From: Microbacterium sp. AZCO
Lineage (GTDB): Bacteria > Actinomycetota > Actinomycetes > Actinomycetales > Microbacteriaceae
Direction of reading: 5' to 3'
Length of the DNA: 64,000 nucleotides
Assembly (NCBI RefSeq): GCF_039614715.1
Contig: NZ_CP154857.1
Location: 4,154,001-4,218,000 of the forward strand
Shown: in pieces, positions 47,145-57,026 of the stretch
Position numbering within the stretch: position 1 is the stretch's first letter
Layout of the letters: the number at the start of each line of letters is the position of its first letter
Notes under the pieces: generated by a model
The model's database searches: none
What the model saw: only the letters and a program-made list of their open reading frames with translations
What the model was told of the DNA's origin: nothing
Position numbers and translations under genes: made by a program

Positions 47145-49654
47145 CCGCGACAGTCCTCACGAGTCCGCGCCGCACGTCGTCGGAGGCCGTCCCGCGGCTC
47201 GTCGCGGGCTCGATCTACACCGCCGCGATGGTCGCGATCGCGGCGCTCGCCGCCTGGCCCGTCTACCGGTCGGGCTGGTTCCTGCTCCTCGTGGGCGCCT
47301 CCGTCGTGCTGGCGACGGGCATCGCCGTCGTCTCGCGTCTTCGCCGCTGGGACGGATGGATGACGACGGCCGCCGTCACCGCCGCGTTCCTCATCTTCGG
47401 GGTCCCGCTCGCGGTCCCCTCGCGCCTCGGCGCCCCGCTCGAGCTGCTCCGCGGACTCGGCGACCTCCTCGCGGGCACGGTCTTCGCGTGGAAGGACCTC
47501 GTCACCGTGGACCTCCCGGTCGGGACGTACCGCAACCTCCTCGTGCCCGCGCTCATCGTCTTCCTCGTCGGCACGTGCGCGACGCTCGCCCTCTCGTGGC
47601 GCGACGACCGCGCCGCGTACGCCGCGGCGCCCGTTGGCATCGCCATGACGTCGTTCGGCCTCTTCTTCGGCCGTCCGGTCACGAGCTCGCCGATCGAGCT
47701 CGGGCCGCTCACGGTGTACGCGCCGGTCGAGACGGCGATCGGCATCTCCGCGCTCGTCGCGAGCGTGCTCTGGCTCGCGTGGCGCAACCGCGACGAGCGT
47801 GTGCGTGCGCTGCAGCGCGCCGCCGTCTCGAGCGGCGTGCGCATCTCGCGGCGCCCGAGCCGTGCCGACCGTCGCCGGACGGCGCTCGGCGCCGGCATGC
47901 TCGCCCTGGCCGTCGTCGCGGGGGCGGCGGTCGTGCCGTGGGCCGCGCGCGGCGCGGAGCGCGACGTCCTGCGCTCCGCCGTGGGCCCCGAGGTCGACCT
48001 CGCGGCCGAGGTCAGCCCGCTCACGACCTACCGCACCCGCTTCGAGGGCGCCGGCGCCGACGACGTGCTCTTCCGCGTCGCCGCGCTCGAGGGCTCGCCC
48101 TCCCGCATCCGCCTCGCGACCCTCGACAGCTACGACGGCGAGGTCTTCCGCTCGGGCGGTGGCGACGCGACCGGCGAAGCGCGCTTCGTGCGCGTGCCCT
48201 CGACGCTCGACGCCGGCGCCGGAGACCCCGTGCGGCTCACCGTCTCGATCGAAGACCTGCGGGGGATCTGGATGCCGACCTCCGGCCGCCTCTCGTCCGT
48301 CACCTTCGACGGCGACCGGTCCTCGAGCCTCGCCGACAGCTTCTACTACAGCCAGTCCGCCGCGGCGGGCGTCGAGACGACGGGCGATAACGGCCTCGCC
48401 GCCGGGGACTCCTACGAGCTGCAGGCCGTCGACCCGCGCCTTCCCGCCCTCGGCTCGCTCCAGGCGCCGGGCGGCGTCGACGACTCCGTCTCGGCGCCCG
48501 ACAGCCTCACGACGTGGGTGGATCGCCACACGACCGGCTCCGGGGGAGCGGCGCTCGAGGAGCTCGTACGCCTCCTGCGCGAGCGCGGGTACCTGAGCCA
48601 CGCCCTCTCCGTCGGCCAGGACACGCCCTCGTGGATGGCGGACCTCGCCGGCTACACCTTCCAGCCGAGCGCCTCGGGCCACTCGCTGGCCCGCATCGAC
48701 ACGCTGTTCACCCGGCTGCTCGAGCGCGAGACCGATCCGCGGGCCGAGGCTTCCGGGAACTACGTCGCCGCGGTGGGCGACGACGAGCAGTTCGCCGTCG
48801 CCGTCGCGCTCATCGCCCGCGAGCTCGGCTTCCCCTCCCGGGTCGTCGTGGGTGCCAGACTCACGTCGTCGGACGCCGACCTCCCCGCCTGCGACGCGGG
48901 AGTGTGCCGCGCCCGTGACCTCTCGGCGTGGACGGAGGTCCAGGATGCCTCCGGCCTGTGGGTGCCCGTCGACGTCACGCCGCAGCACGAGGCGTCGCCG
49001 AGCCTCGACGTCACCGAGCAGCGGGACCCCGAGAACGTCACGGAGGTGCGCCCCGACTCCGTCGAGGAGGTCGTGCCGCCGGACCCCGTTCAGGAGGACT
49101 CCGGCAACGACGACTCCACGCCGAAGGACACCGGCCCCGACCTCGCGTGGCTGTGGCCGACGCTCCGCGTCGCGGGCATCGTCACCGCGATCCTCGTCCT
49201 CGCCCTCGGCCCCTTCATCGCCGTCGTCGCGGCGAAGGGCTTCCGCCGCCGGGGCCGTCGCACGCAAGGCCCGGCCGTCGCGCGCATCGCCGGCGGCTGG
49301 GACGAGTACGTCGACGCGGCGATCGACGCCGGGCGCGGTGCTCCCAAGGCCTCGACGCGGGCCGAGCTCGCGGCCGGCTTCGGCACAGCATCCGGTGCCG
49401 CGCTCGCGGAAGGCGCCGACCGCGCCGTCTTCTCGGGCGGTGTCGCAACGATCTCCGAGGCGGAGGAGTTCTGGCGGATCGTCGACACGGAGCGCCGCGG
49501 GCTGTCCGCCGAAGCCGGGTTCTGGCGTCGCCTCCGCGCGGCCGTATCGTTGAGATCGTTCATGCGCCACCTGGCTCCGACGGCGGGGCTGAGGGAGCGC
49601 ACCGCCGAAAGGGGGAAGCGCCGCGCCGCACGGCGTGAGCGCACATCGCCATGA
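47141..49654 (+). CDS. TgpA-like membrane protein with degenerate transglutaminase domain
   Basis: 837 aa from GTG 47141, overlapping the DUF58 gene. About six N-terminal helices (~20-255), an extracytoplasmic domain, one helix (~675-700) and a basic cytoplasmic tail. The transglutaminase core reads GDDEQFAVAVALIARELGFPSRVVVGA and LSAWTEV...VPVDVTP. The catalytic Cys of the usual GDCEQFA is Asp548 and the His of HAWTEV is Ser595; only Asp611 remains. It is therefore probably a non-catalytic binding domain. The tail (~700-837) is cytoplasmic and could meet the MoxR or FHA partners. Confidence 0.88.
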   Translation: MTATVLTSPRRTSSEAVPRLVAGSIYTAAMVAIAALAAWPVYRSGWFLLLVGASVVLATGIAVVSRLRRWDGWMTTAAVTAAFLIFGVPLAVPSRLGAPLELLRGLGDLLAGTVFAWKDLVTVDLPVGTYRNLLVPALIVFLVGTCATLALSWRDDRAAYAAAPVGIAMTSFGLFFGRPVTSSPIELGPLTVYAPVETAIGISALVASVLWLAWRNRDERVRALQRAAVSSGVRISRRPSRADRRRTALGAGMLALAVVAGAAVVPWAARGAERDVLRSAVGPEVDLAAEVSPLTTYRTRFEGAGADDVLFRVAALEGSPSRIRLATLDSYDGEVFRSGGGDATGEARFVRVPSTLDAGAGDPVRLTVSIEDLRGIWMPTSGRLSSVTFDGDRSSSLADSFYYSQSAAAGVETTGDNGLAAGDSYELQAVDPRLPALGSLQAPGGVDDSVSAPDSLTTWVDRHTTGSGGAALEELVRLLRERGYLSHALSVGQDTPSWMADLAGYTFQPSASGHSLARIDTLFTRLLERETDPRAEASGNYVAAVGDDEQFAVAVALIARELGFPSRVVVGARLTSSDADLPACDAGVCRARDLSAWTEVQDASGLWVPVDVTPQHEASPSLDVTEQRDPENVTEVRPDSVEEVVPPDPVQEDSGNDDSTPKDTGPDLAWLWPTLRVAGIVTAILVLALGPFIAVVAAKGFRRRGRRTQGPAVARIAGGWDEYVDAAIDAGRGAPKASTRAELAAGFGTASGAALAEGADRAVFSGGVATISEAEEFWRIVDTERRGLSAEAGFWRRLRAAVSLRSFMRHLAPTAGLRERTAERGKRRAARRERTSP

Positions 49655-51405
49655 CCAACCTCGAAATGTGGAACACCGTCACGCTCGGCACGCTGTCGCT
49701 CGTGACGTTCGTGCTCTTCTACGCGTGGACGGCGATCGCCCTCGGTGCGGTCTTCCGCAAGAGCGGCGAGTCGGCGTGGAAGGCGTGGGTCCCCGTCCTC
49801 AACATCGTCGTCTTCCTGAGGGTCGCGGGGCTCTCGGGGTGGCTCGTCCTGCTCTTCCTCCTCCCGTTCGCAGGCTTCGTCGTGACCGTCATCGCGTCGT
49901 ACCGCATCAACGTCGCCTTCGGGCACGGCGCCGGGATGACCGTGCTCGCAGCGCTCCTCTTCCCGATCTGGGCGACCGTGCTCGGCTTCGGCCCGGATCG
50001 CTGGCTCGGTCGCGAAGAGGCCGCGCGCGGCCCCGTCCGCGCGACCTACGCCGACGTCGCGCCGCCGCCCCCGCTGCCCGATGCGGTGGCTGCGCCTTCC
50101 CCGTCGGCTGGGCCGTTCACGCCCCCGCCCGCCTACGGGCGCCCGGCTCCTGCCACGGCAGGCTGGACACCTCCTCCGCCGATCCCGCCCACGCGGGCGG
50201 AGTCCGGCGCGCCCGTGGCGGCCGGGTCGGCCTGGCCGGCGCCGGCGTCGTCCGTGCCCGACGCGCCGTCGGCCCCGCCGAGGCAGGCTTCGGCAGCGTC
50301 CGACGCGCCGTCGGCCCCGCCTGCGCCTGCGCCGGTGATGTCCGTCCCGCCCTCGGTTCGGCCCGCGCCGGCGACGCCCTCGGACTGGCCGGCGCCCGCC
50401 CCCAGCCCCGCCGTCCGCGCGGCGCCGATCGTCGCCGCGCCGGCCGCGCCGACGGCCGAGCGGGCGTCCACCGGTCGGGGCCCGCTCTCGGCCGTCCCGT
50501 CCTCTCCCGTGCCGCCTCCCGCTTCCATGACCGAACCCATCGCGGTCTCCGCCGCGCCGCTGGCGCCCGACGCCGACGAGGAGGACGCCGACGAGGCATC
50601 CTTCCCGCCCATCGCCCGTCGCTCGGCGCCGGCCGACGCGCCCTCGTGGGACGTCCCCGAGTCCGATGAGCCGTCCTGGGACTTCGACTTCGGCCCCGCG
50701 TCCGCGACGAGCGAGGTGACGGATGCCGTGAGCGGCGCGCCCGCCCCCGTCTCCGCCGCCTCCCGCAGCGCCCGCCCGGTCGACGGCCCTGTGCTGCCCG
50801 AGGACGATTCCCTCGTGCGTCCGCCCGTCACGCGCGTGCCCGCCGCGCCGGCTCCAGCCGCCTCGCGTGAGCCGTGGGCGCCCGCCGCATCCCCCGTGCC
50901 CGGCGAGGGGGAGGCGTTCCCCGAGAGCTCGGGCCCCGTCTCGGCCATCGCGGGCGCGCCCGACGCCGGGATGCCCCGCTCCGCGCTCTCGTCGGTGTCG
51001 GCCCTGCACACGCAGCCGCACATCCCCGAGGAGGAGGAGCTCGAGGCGACCATCGTCGCGCGCCGCAAGCGCACGGCATGGACCCTCACGAGCCCCTCGG
51101 GCGCGCGCGTGCCGCTGACCGCCGAGACGGTCATCCTGGGACGTCGCCCGTCCATCGATCCGGAGTTCCCCGGTGCGCAGCTCGTGTCGCTCGACGACGA
51201 CACCCGCACCGTCTCGAAGACGCACGCGCGTCTCGAGCTGCGCGACGACCGCTGGTACATCACGGACCTCGCCTCCACCAACGGCGTGCTCTTCACGACG
51301 CTCATGGGCACCGAGGTCGCCGCGACGCCCGGAGAGGCGACGGAGGCCGGCGAGCGGTTCCTGCTCGGCGACGCGGAGGTGTCGCTCAGCCGGAGCGACG
51401 GGTGA
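49651..51405 (+). CDS. Membrane FHA-domain protein
   Basis: 584 aa, overlapping the preceding gene (ATGA). The first ~120 residues have three to four helices (LSLVTFVLFYAWTAIALGAVF, VLLFLLPFAGFVVTVIA) like DUF5684. A long Pro/Ala-rich linker follows (~125-455). Then a Thr motif, ELEATIVARR (Thr467), and a C-terminal FHA domain (~475-580) with GRRP, SKTHARLEL and STNGV, the phosphothreonine-binding residues. The Thr motif just before an FHA domain recalls GarA, where phosphorylation leads to self-binding. Likely reader of phosphorylation by the kinase at 37673. Confidence 0.9.
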   Translation: MTNLEMWNTVTLGTLSLVTFVLFYAWTAIALGAVFRKSGESAWKAWVPVLNIVVFLRVAGLSGWLVLLFLLPFAGFVVTVIASYRINVAFGHGAGMTVLAALLFPIWATVLGFGPDRWLGREEAARGPVRATYADVAPPPPLPDAVAAPSPSAGPFTPPPAYGRPAPATAGWTPPPPIPPTRAESGAPVAAGSAWPAPASSVPDAPSAPPRQASAASDAPSAPPAPAPVMSVPPSVRPAPATPSDWPAPAPSPAVRAAPIVAAPAAPTAERASTGRGPLSAVPSSPVPPPASMTEPIAVSAAPLAPDADEEDADEASFPPIARRSAPADAPSWDVPESDEPSWDFDFGPASATSEVTDAVSGAPAPVSAASRSARPVDGPVLPEDDSLVRPPVTRVPAAPAPAASREPWAPAASPVPGEGEAFPESSGPVSAIAGAPDAGMPRSALSSVSALHTQPHIPEEEELEATIVARRKRTAWTLTSPSGARVPLTAETVILGRRPSIDPEFPGAQLVSLDDDTRTVSKTHARLELRDDRWYITDLASTNGVLFTTLMGTEVAATPGEATEAGERFLLGDAEVSLSRSDG

Positions 51406-52160
51406 CCGGCGGCGACGACGCGGAGCCCGACGACAGCACCATCCGCGTTCCGCGGGGTGACCACGACGGCGGCATGATCGGCGAACCGCAGGGCGAGGTC
51501 GACGCGGCGACGGTGCGGGTTCCGCGGCGCGAGCCCGACGACAGCACGATCCGCGTTCCGCGGGGCGGGGTCGACGAGAACACCGTCCGCACGCCCGCAG
51601 AGGGCGAGGTCGACGAGGAGACGGTCCGCGCTTTGCGCGGCGAGGTCGACGAGGCGACGCGCGTCTCCCGTCGGTCCGGCGGGGGAGTGGATGCCGCAGA
51701 CCCCGGGCCGACGGAGCCGAGCGCCGTCACGGCGCCGCCCGGTCCCCGGCGGACCCCGTCCACCGGCGAGCCCGAGCCCGGAGAAGCCGAGCCCGAGGAC
51801 GGGTCGACCGTCGTCGCCCGCCGGGAGTCGCGGCGCCGCGCCGCGCGTCACGACGAGGGCGCGGCATCCCCGGACCGTCCGGCCGCCGCAACGGCACCCG
51901 GCCTCCCCGCGATCGGCCGCGTCGCGCAGGCGCCTGAGGCGGAGCGCCCTGCCTACTCACCCCGTCCTCCGCAGCCCGTGACGGCGAGCCGGTGCCCGCC
52001 CGCGGTCCGCGACCCGCAGCTTCCCGCCGACACCGCTGCCGGCGAGTCGCTCGCCCGGCGGCGCGCGCGCCGGCGCACGACGATCGCCGTGGTCGCGGCA
52101 TCCATCGTCCTCATCGCCGCCGTCGCCGTGCTCGTCGCCCTGCTCACGACGGCGGGTTAG
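51402..52160 (+). CDS. Tail-anchored protein with tandem Thr phospho-acceptor-like motifs
   Basis: 252 aa from GTG 51402, overlapping the FHA gene. Residues 5-91 are tandem units of about 12 residues with the core (D/E)xxT(I/V)R: DDSTIRVPRG (Thr13, Thr49), DAATVRVPRR (Thr37), DENTVRTP (Thr61), DEETVRAL (Thr74), a degenerate DEATRVS (Thr86), and a later DGSTVVARR (Thr136). The rest is Pro/Ala-rich and disordered. A single helix lies at the C-terminus (~228-250), so the array faces the cytoplasm. Acidic residues before Thr and hydrophobic residues after match PknB-type sites and FHA ligands. I know no family name. Confidence 0.8.
   Translation: MTGGDDAEPDDSTIRVPRGDHDGGMIGEPQGEVDAATVRVPRREPDDSTIRVPRGGVDENTVRTPAEGEVDEETVRALRGEVDEATRVSRRSGGGVDAADPGPTEPSAVTAPPGPRRTPSTGEPEPGEAEPEDGSTVVARRESRRRAARHDEGAASPDRPAAATAPGLPAIGRVAQAPEAERPAYSPRPPQPVTASRCPPAVRDPQLPADTAAGESLARRRARRRTTIAVVAASIVLIAAVAVLVALLTTAG
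51420..51670 (+). repeat. Tandem repeats coding the Thr-motif array
   Basis: Units of about 36 bp; the phrase GACGACAGCAC(C/G)ATCCGCGTT followed by CCGCGGGG occurs twice, 108 bp apart, with diverged copies between and after. The expansion looks internal to this gene. Confidence 0.75.
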
Positions 52161-52188
52161 GCGGAGCTCGGCGGAGGCCTCCGCTGGT

Positions 52189-52218
52189 TTGACCACCCCC
52201 CGGCATCCCGCGTATCAT
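52189..52218 (+). promoter_or_regulatory. Promoter and leader of the str operon
   Basis: -35 TTGACC (52189-52194), 18-bp spacer, -10 TATCAT (52213-52218). The ~240-nt leader up to rpsL has GC-rich inverted segments (for example GCGCTCTCGCGCGC) but no clear attenuator. The 305-bp gap 52161-52465 otherwise holds nothing recognisable. Confidence 0.7.
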
Positions 52219-52465
52219 AGGAGGGTGTGCGCTCTCGCGCGCCGTCCGCCGCGCCTCGGCCCGGAAGATGGCCGCAGGACGCCGCATCTCAGGGAACGGC
52301 CTGCGAACAGGCCACCCCCACGGCATATCCACCACACAACAGCCCGGCACCATCATGCCGCGCCGGTGGATCCACGTGAGCCTCACGCGAAACAGATCGA
52401 AAGATCCGCCGAGCGCGAGGGGAGACCACGTCGCTGTCACCGTGCAGCACAAATAAGGAGAGAAC

Positions 52466-52834
52466 GTGCCAACCATTCAGCAGTTGGTTCGCAAGGGTCG
52501 CTCGCCCAAGGTCTCGAAGACCAAGGCGCCGGCGCTCAAGGCGAACCCGCAGCAGGCGGGTGTCTGCACCCGCGTGTACACGACCACGCCCAAGAAGCCG
52601 AACTCGGCCATGCGCAAGGTCGCCCGTGTCAAGCTCCGCAACGGCACCGAGGTCACGGCCTACATCCCCGGTGAGGGCCACAACCTCCAGGAGCACTCGC
52701 TCGTGCTCGTCCGCGGCGGTCGTGTGAAGGACCTCCCCGGTGTCCGCTACAAGATCGTCCGCGGTGCGCTCGACACCCAGGCAGTGAAGAACCGTAAGCA
52801 GGCTCGCAGCCGCTACGGCGCGAAGAAGGGCTAA
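52466..52834 (+). CDS. rpsL: 30S ribosomal protein S12
   Basis: 122 aa from GTG 52466, with AAGGAG upstream. Begins [23 protein letters not shown] and [13 protein letters not shown] keep the Lys residues whose change gives streptomycin resistance, so the wild-type state is expected. First gene of the str operon, 5 bp before rpsG. Decoding-centre protein. Confidence 0.99.
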   Translation: MPTIQQLVRKGRSPKVSKTKAPALKANPQQAGVCTRVYTTTPKKPNSAMRKVARVKLRNGTEVTAYIPGEGHNLQEHSLVLVRGGRVKDLPGVRYKIVRGALDTQAVKNRKQARSRYGAKKG

Positions 52835-52839
52835 GGAAC

Positions 52840-53310
52840 ATGCCTCGTAAGGGACCCGCCCCGAAGCGCCCCGTCGTCAACGACCCGGTCTACGGCGCTC
52901 CGATCGTCAGCCAGCTGGTGAACAAGATCCTCGTCGACGGCAAGAAGTCGCTCGCCGAGTCGATCGTCTACACCGCCCTCCGCGGCGTCGAGGCGAAGAA
53001 CGGCCAGGACGCCGTCGCCACGCTCAAGAAGGCCCTCGACAACGTGCGCCCGACCCTCGAGGTCAAGTCGCGCCGCGTCGGCGGCTCGACCTACCAGGTG
53101 CCGGTCGAGGTCAAGCCTCACCGCGCCAACACGCTCGCCCTCCGCTGGCTCGTCAGCTACGCCAAGGGCCGTCGTGAGAAGACCATGACCGAGCGCCTCC
53201 AGAACGAGATCCTGGATGCCTCGAACGGCCTGGGTGCCGCGGTGAAGCGCCGCGAGGACACCCACAAGATGGCCGAGTCGAACCGCGCCTTCGCGCACTA
53301 CCGCTGGTAA
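52840..53310 (+). CDS. rpsG: 30S ribosomal protein S7
   Basis: 156 aa, usual length. Starts [18 protein letters not shown]; contains [14 protein letters not shown] and ends with AFAHYRW. It organises the 16S rRNA head and in many bacteria represses its own operon. TAAGGA lies just before ATG 52840. The 102-bp spacer to fusA carries a GGCATCC word but no obvious promoter. Confidence 0.99.
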   Translation: MPRKGPAPKRPVVNDPVYGAPIVSQLVNKILVDGKKSLAESIVYTALRGVEAKNGQDAVATLKKALDNVRPTLEVKSRRVGGSTYQVPVEVKPHRANTLALRWLVSYAKGRREKTMTERLQNEILDASNGLGAAVKRREDTHKMAESNRAFAHYRW

Positions 53311-53412
53311 CCAGCGCGGCGGTCGTGCCGTGGCATCCCCTCGGCGCGACCGCCCCACCCGCCTGATCGTCACGAACGGTCACCCGGCTTCCGACAAGTA
53401 AGGAAACACCCC

Positions 53413-55527
53413 GTGGCACAAGAAGTGCTCACCGACCTCAACAAGGTCCGCAACATCGGCATCATGGCGCACATCGATGCCGGCAAGACGACGACGACCG
53501 AGCGCATCCTCTTCTACACGGGCGTCAACCACAAGATCGGCGAGACGCACGACGGCGCTGCCACCACCGACTGGATGGAGCAGGAGCAGGAGCGCGGCAT
53601 CACGATCACGTCGGCCGCCGTCACCTGCTTCTGGGACAAGCACCAGATCAACATCATCGACACGCCCGGCCACGTCGACTTCACGGTCGAGGTCGAGCGC
53701 TCGCTCCGCGTCCTCGACGGCGCGGTCGCCGTCTTCGACGGCAAGGAGGGCGTCGAGCCCCAGTCCGAGACCGTCTGGCGTCAGGCCGACAAGTACGACG
53801 TTCCCCGCATCTGCTTCGTCAACAAGATGGACAAGCTGGGCGCCGACTTCTACTTCACGGTCGACACGATCGTCAACCGCCTGAAGGCCAAGCCGCTCGT
53901 GCTGCAGCTGCCCATCGGTGTCGAGAACGACTTCGTCGGCGTCGTCGACCTGGTCGAGATGCGCGCCCTGGTGTGGCCCGGCGACGCCAAGGGTGATGTC
54001 ACCATGGGCGCCAAGTACGAGATCCAGGAGATTCCGGCCGACATGGCCGACAGGGTCGCCGAGTACCGCGAGCAGTTGCTCGAGACGGTCGCCGAGACCG
54101 ACGAGCACCTCCTCGAGAAGCACTTCAGCGGCGAGGGCCTCACGGTCGCCGAGATCAAGGGCGCGATCCGCAAGCTCACGATCAACTCCGAGATCTACCC
54201 CGTCCTGTGCGGCTCGGCGTTCAAGAACCGCGGCGTGCAGCCCATGCTCGACGCGGTCGTCGACTACCTCCCGTCGCCCCTCGACGTGCCCGCCATCGAG
54301 GCGCACGACCCGAAGGACGAGGAGATCGTCATCGAGCGTCACGCCGACGCGAGCGAGCCCTTCGCGGCCCTGGCGTTCAAGATCGTGTCGCACCCGTTCT
54401 TCGGTCGCCTCACGTACATCCGCGTGTACTCGGGTCACCTCGACTCCGGCGCCCAGGTCGTCAACGCGACCAAGGGCAAGAAGGAGCGCATCGGGAAGAT
54501 CTTCCAGATGCACGCCAACAAGGAGAACCCCGTCGACTCGGTGACCGCCGGTCACATCTACGCGGTCATCGGCCTCAAGGACACCACGACCGGCGACACG
54601 CTGTCGGACTCGGCCAACCAGGTCGTGCTCGAGTCGATGACGTTCCCGGAGCCCGTCATCGAGGTCGCCATCGAGCCCAAGACGAAGGCCGACCAGGAGA
54701 AGCTGGGTGTCGCCATCCAGAAGCTCGCCGAGGAGGACCCGACGTTCCGCGTGGAGCAGAACGCCGAGACCGGCCAGACCGTCATCAAGGGCATGGGCGA
54801 GCTGCACCTCGACATCCTGGTGGACCGCATGAAGCGCGAGTTCAAGGTCGAGGCCAACGTCGGAAAGCCCCAGGTCGCGTACCGCGAGACGATCCGCAAG
54901 GCCGTCGAGCGCCACGACTACACGCACAAGAAGCAGACCGGTGGTTCGGGTCAGTTCGCGAAGATCCAGTTCGCGCTCGAGCCCATCGAGGTCACGGCCG
55001 ACAAGATCTACGAGTTCGAGAACAAGGTCACCGGTGGCCGCATCCCGCGCGAGTACATCGAGCCGACCAACCAGGGCTTCCAGGACGCGATGGCCGTCGG
55101 CATCCTCGCCGGCTACCCCATGGTCGGTGTGAAGGCGACCCTCAACGACGGCGCGTCGCACGACGTCGACTCGTCGGAGATGGCGTTCAAGATCGCCGGT
55201 TCGATGGGCTTCAAGGAGGCCGCCCGCAAGGCGAACCCCGTGCTGCTCGAGCCGGTCATGGCCGTCGAGGTCCGCACGCCCGAGGAGTACATGGGCGACG
55301 TCATCGGCGACCTCAACAGCCGCCGTGGCCAGATCCAGTCGATGGAGGACGCGGCGGGCGTCAAGGTCGTCCGCGCCCTCGTCCCACTCTCGGAGATGTT
55401 CGGCTACATCGGCGACCTGCGCTCGAAGACCTCGGGCCGCGCCGTGTACTCGATGGAGTTCGACAGCTACGCCGAGGTTCCTCGCAACGTGGCCGACGAG
55501 ATCATCCAGAAGAACAAGGGCGAGTGA
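53413..55527 (+). CDS. fusA: Elongation factor G
   Basis: 704 aa from GTG 53413, with TAAGGA upstream. GTPase motifs [15 protein letters not shown], the switch containing [17 protein letters not shown] and NKMDKLGAD. Domains II-V follow in the normal order, including [22 protein letters not shown]. Catalyses translocation and, with RRF, ribosome recycling. Ends in a hairpin terminator at 55534-55563, after which tuf seems to have its own leader. Confidence 0.99.
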   Translation: MAQEVLTDLNKVRNIGIMAHIDAGKTTTTERILFYTGVNHKIGETHDGAATTDWMEQEQERGITITSAAVTCFWDKHQINIIDTPGHVDFTVEVERSLRVLDGAVAVFDGKEGVEPQSETVWRQADKYDVPRICFVNKMDKLGADFYFTVDTIVNRLKAKPLVLQLPIGVENDFVGVVDLVEMRALVWPGDAKGDVTMGAKYEIQEIPADMADRVAEYREQLLETVAETDEHLLEKHFSGEGLTVAEIKGAIRKLTINSEIYPVLCGSAFKNRGVQPMLDAVVDYLPSPLDVPAIEAHDPKDEEIVIERHADASEPFAALAFKIVSHPFFGRLTYIRVYSGHLDSGAQVVNATKGKKERIGKIFQMHANKENPVDSVTAGHIYAVIGLKDTTTGDTLSDSANQVVLESMTFPEPVIEVAIEPKTKADQEKLGVAIQKLAEEDPTFRVEQNAETGQTVIKGMGELHLDILVDRMKREFKVEANVGKPQVAYRETIRKAVERHDYTHKKQTGGSGQFAKIQFALEPIEVTADKIYEFENKVTGGRIPREYIEPTNQGFQDAMAVGILAGYPMVGVKATLNDGASHDVDSSEMAFKIAGSMGFKEAARKANPVLLEPVMAVEVRTPEEYMGDVIGDLNSRRGQIQSMEDAAGVKVVRALVPLSEMFGYIGDLRSKTSGRAVYSMEFDSYAEVPRNVADEIIQKNKGE

Positions 55528-55533
55528 TCGCCT

Positions 55534-55563
55534 CCGGGATGCCTCGGTGACGAGGCATCCCGG
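55534..55563 (+). terminator. Terminator after fusA
   Basis: Perfect 13-bp stem CCGGGATGCCTCG / CGAGGCATCCCGG with a GTGA loop, seven nt after the stop. Again formed by an inverted GGATGCC/GGCATCC pair; no T-tract, so read-through into tuf is possible. Confidence 0.75.
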
Positions 55564-55602
55564 GCTTCCACAACTTCACAGAATCAAACAGAACCCCTCT
55601 AC

Positions 55603-55608
55603 TAAGCT
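55603..55608 (+). promoter_or_regulatory. Possible tuf promoter -10 box (TAAGCT)
   Basis: The AT-richer stretch 55,565-55,620 between fusA and tuf contains TAAGCT about 75 nt before the tuf start. The best -35-like text (TTCACA, 55575) is too far away for a standard spacer. A separate tuf promoter is usual in actinobacteria. Confidence 0.35.
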
Positions 55609-55682
55609 AGAGAAATCCCCGTAGAGACCCGGTCGCAAACCAGTGCCCGGAACCTCTACACGACCGTCCTGAGGAGGACCAA

Positions 55683-56876
55683 GTGGCTAAGGCCAAGTTC
55701 GAGCGGACCAAGCCGCACGTGAACATCGGAACGATCGGTCACGTCGACCACGGCAAGACCACGCTCACCGCCGCGATCTCGAAGGTGCTCGCCGACAAGT
55801 ACCCGTCGGCCACCAACGTGCAGCGCGACTTCGCGTCGATCGACTCCGCTCCCGAGGAGCGCCAGCGCGGCATCACGATCAACATCTCGCACGTCGAGTA
55901 CGAGACCCCGAAGCGCCACTACGCGCACGTCGACGCCCCGGGTCACGCCGACTACATCAAGAACATGATCACCGGTGCTGCCCAGATGGACGGCGCGATC
56001 CTCGTGGTCGCCGCGACCGACGGCCCGATGGCCCAGACGCGCGAGCACGTGCTGCTCGCCAAGCAGGTCGGCGTTCCCTACCTGCTCGTGGCCCTCAACA
56101 AGAGCGACATGGTCGACGACGAGGAGATCCTGGAGCTCGTCGAGCTCGAGGTCCGCGAGCTGCTCTCCAGCCAGGACTTCGACGGTGACAACGCTCCGGT
56201 CGTGCGTGTTTCGGGCCTCAAGGCGCTCGAGGGCGACGCCGAGTGGACCGAGAAGATCGTCGAGCTCATGGACGCCGTCGACGAGTCCATCCCGGACCCG
56301 GTGCGCGACAAGGACAAGCCGTTCCTGATGCCGATCGAGGACGTCTTCACCATCACCGGCCGCGGCACGGTCGTGACGGGTCGCGCCGAGCGCGGCACGC
56401 TCGCGATCAACTCCGAGGTCGAGATCGTGGGTCTGCGCCCGACGCAGAAGACGATCGTCACCGGTATCGAGATGTTCCACAAGCAGCTCGACGAGGCGTG
56501 GGCCGGCGAGAACTGTGGTCTGCTCCTCCGCGGCACCAAGCGTGACGACGTCGAGCGCGGCCAGGTCGTCGTGAAGCCCGGTTCGGTCACCCCGCACACC
56601 AACTTCGAGGGCACGGCGTACATCCTGTCCAAGGAGGAGGGCGGCCGTCACAACCCGTTCTTCACCAACTACCGTCCGCAGTTCTACTTCCGCACCACCG
56701 ACGTCACCGGCGTCATCACGCTGCCCGAGGGCACCGAGATGGTCATGCCCGGCGACACCACCGACATGACGGTCGAGCTCATCCAGCCGATCGCCATGGA
56801 GGAGGGCCTCGGCTTCGCGATCCGCGAGGGTGGCCGCACCGTCGGCGCCGGTACGGTGACGAAGATCATCAAGTAA
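55683..56876 (+). CDS. tuf: Elongation factor Tu
   Basis: 397 aa from GTG 55683, with GAGGAGG upstream. [48 protein letters not shown] and the domain II-III sequences are complete. Delivers aminoacyl-tRNA to the ribosome. The last gene of the str cluster, closed by a strong terminator. Confidence 0.99.
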   Translation: MAKAKFERTKPHVNIGTIGHVDHGKTTLTAAISKVLADKYPSATNVQRDFASIDSAPEERQRGITINISHVEYETPKRHYAHVDAPGHADYIKNMITGAAQMDGAILVVAATDGPMAQTREHVLLAKQVGVPYLLVALNKSDMVDDEEILELVELEVRELLSSQDFDGDNAPVVRVSGLKALEGDAEWTEKIVELMDAVDESIPDPVRDKDKPFLMPIEDVFTITGRGTVVTGRAERGTLAINSEVEIVGLRPTQKTIVTGIEMFHKQLDEAWAGENCGLLLRGTKRDDVERGQVVVKPGSVTPHTNFEGTAYILSKEEGGRHNPFFTNYRPQFYFRTTDVTGVITLPEGTEMVMPGDTTDMTVELIQPIAMEEGLGFAIREGGRTVGAGTVTKIIK

Positions 56877-56909
56877 GTCTTACGACGCGCTCTCGCGTCA
56901 GCGGCTCGC

Positions 56910-56940
56910 AAAAGCCCCCGGGATGTTCCCGGGGGCTTTT
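56910..56940 (+). terminator. Intrinsic terminator of tuf
   Basis: AAAAGCCCCCGGGA / TCCCGGGGGCTTTT-type hairpin with a run of four T. The clearest rho-independent terminator in the window. Confidence 0.9.
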
Positions 56941-57026
56941 GCCGTCCCAGCGGGCTTTACGCGGGCTCTCAGGCCGGTCAGACTGAACGAGCGGCGCAGC
57001 GTCGTGTGCGAGCGAGAGGGAGTCTC

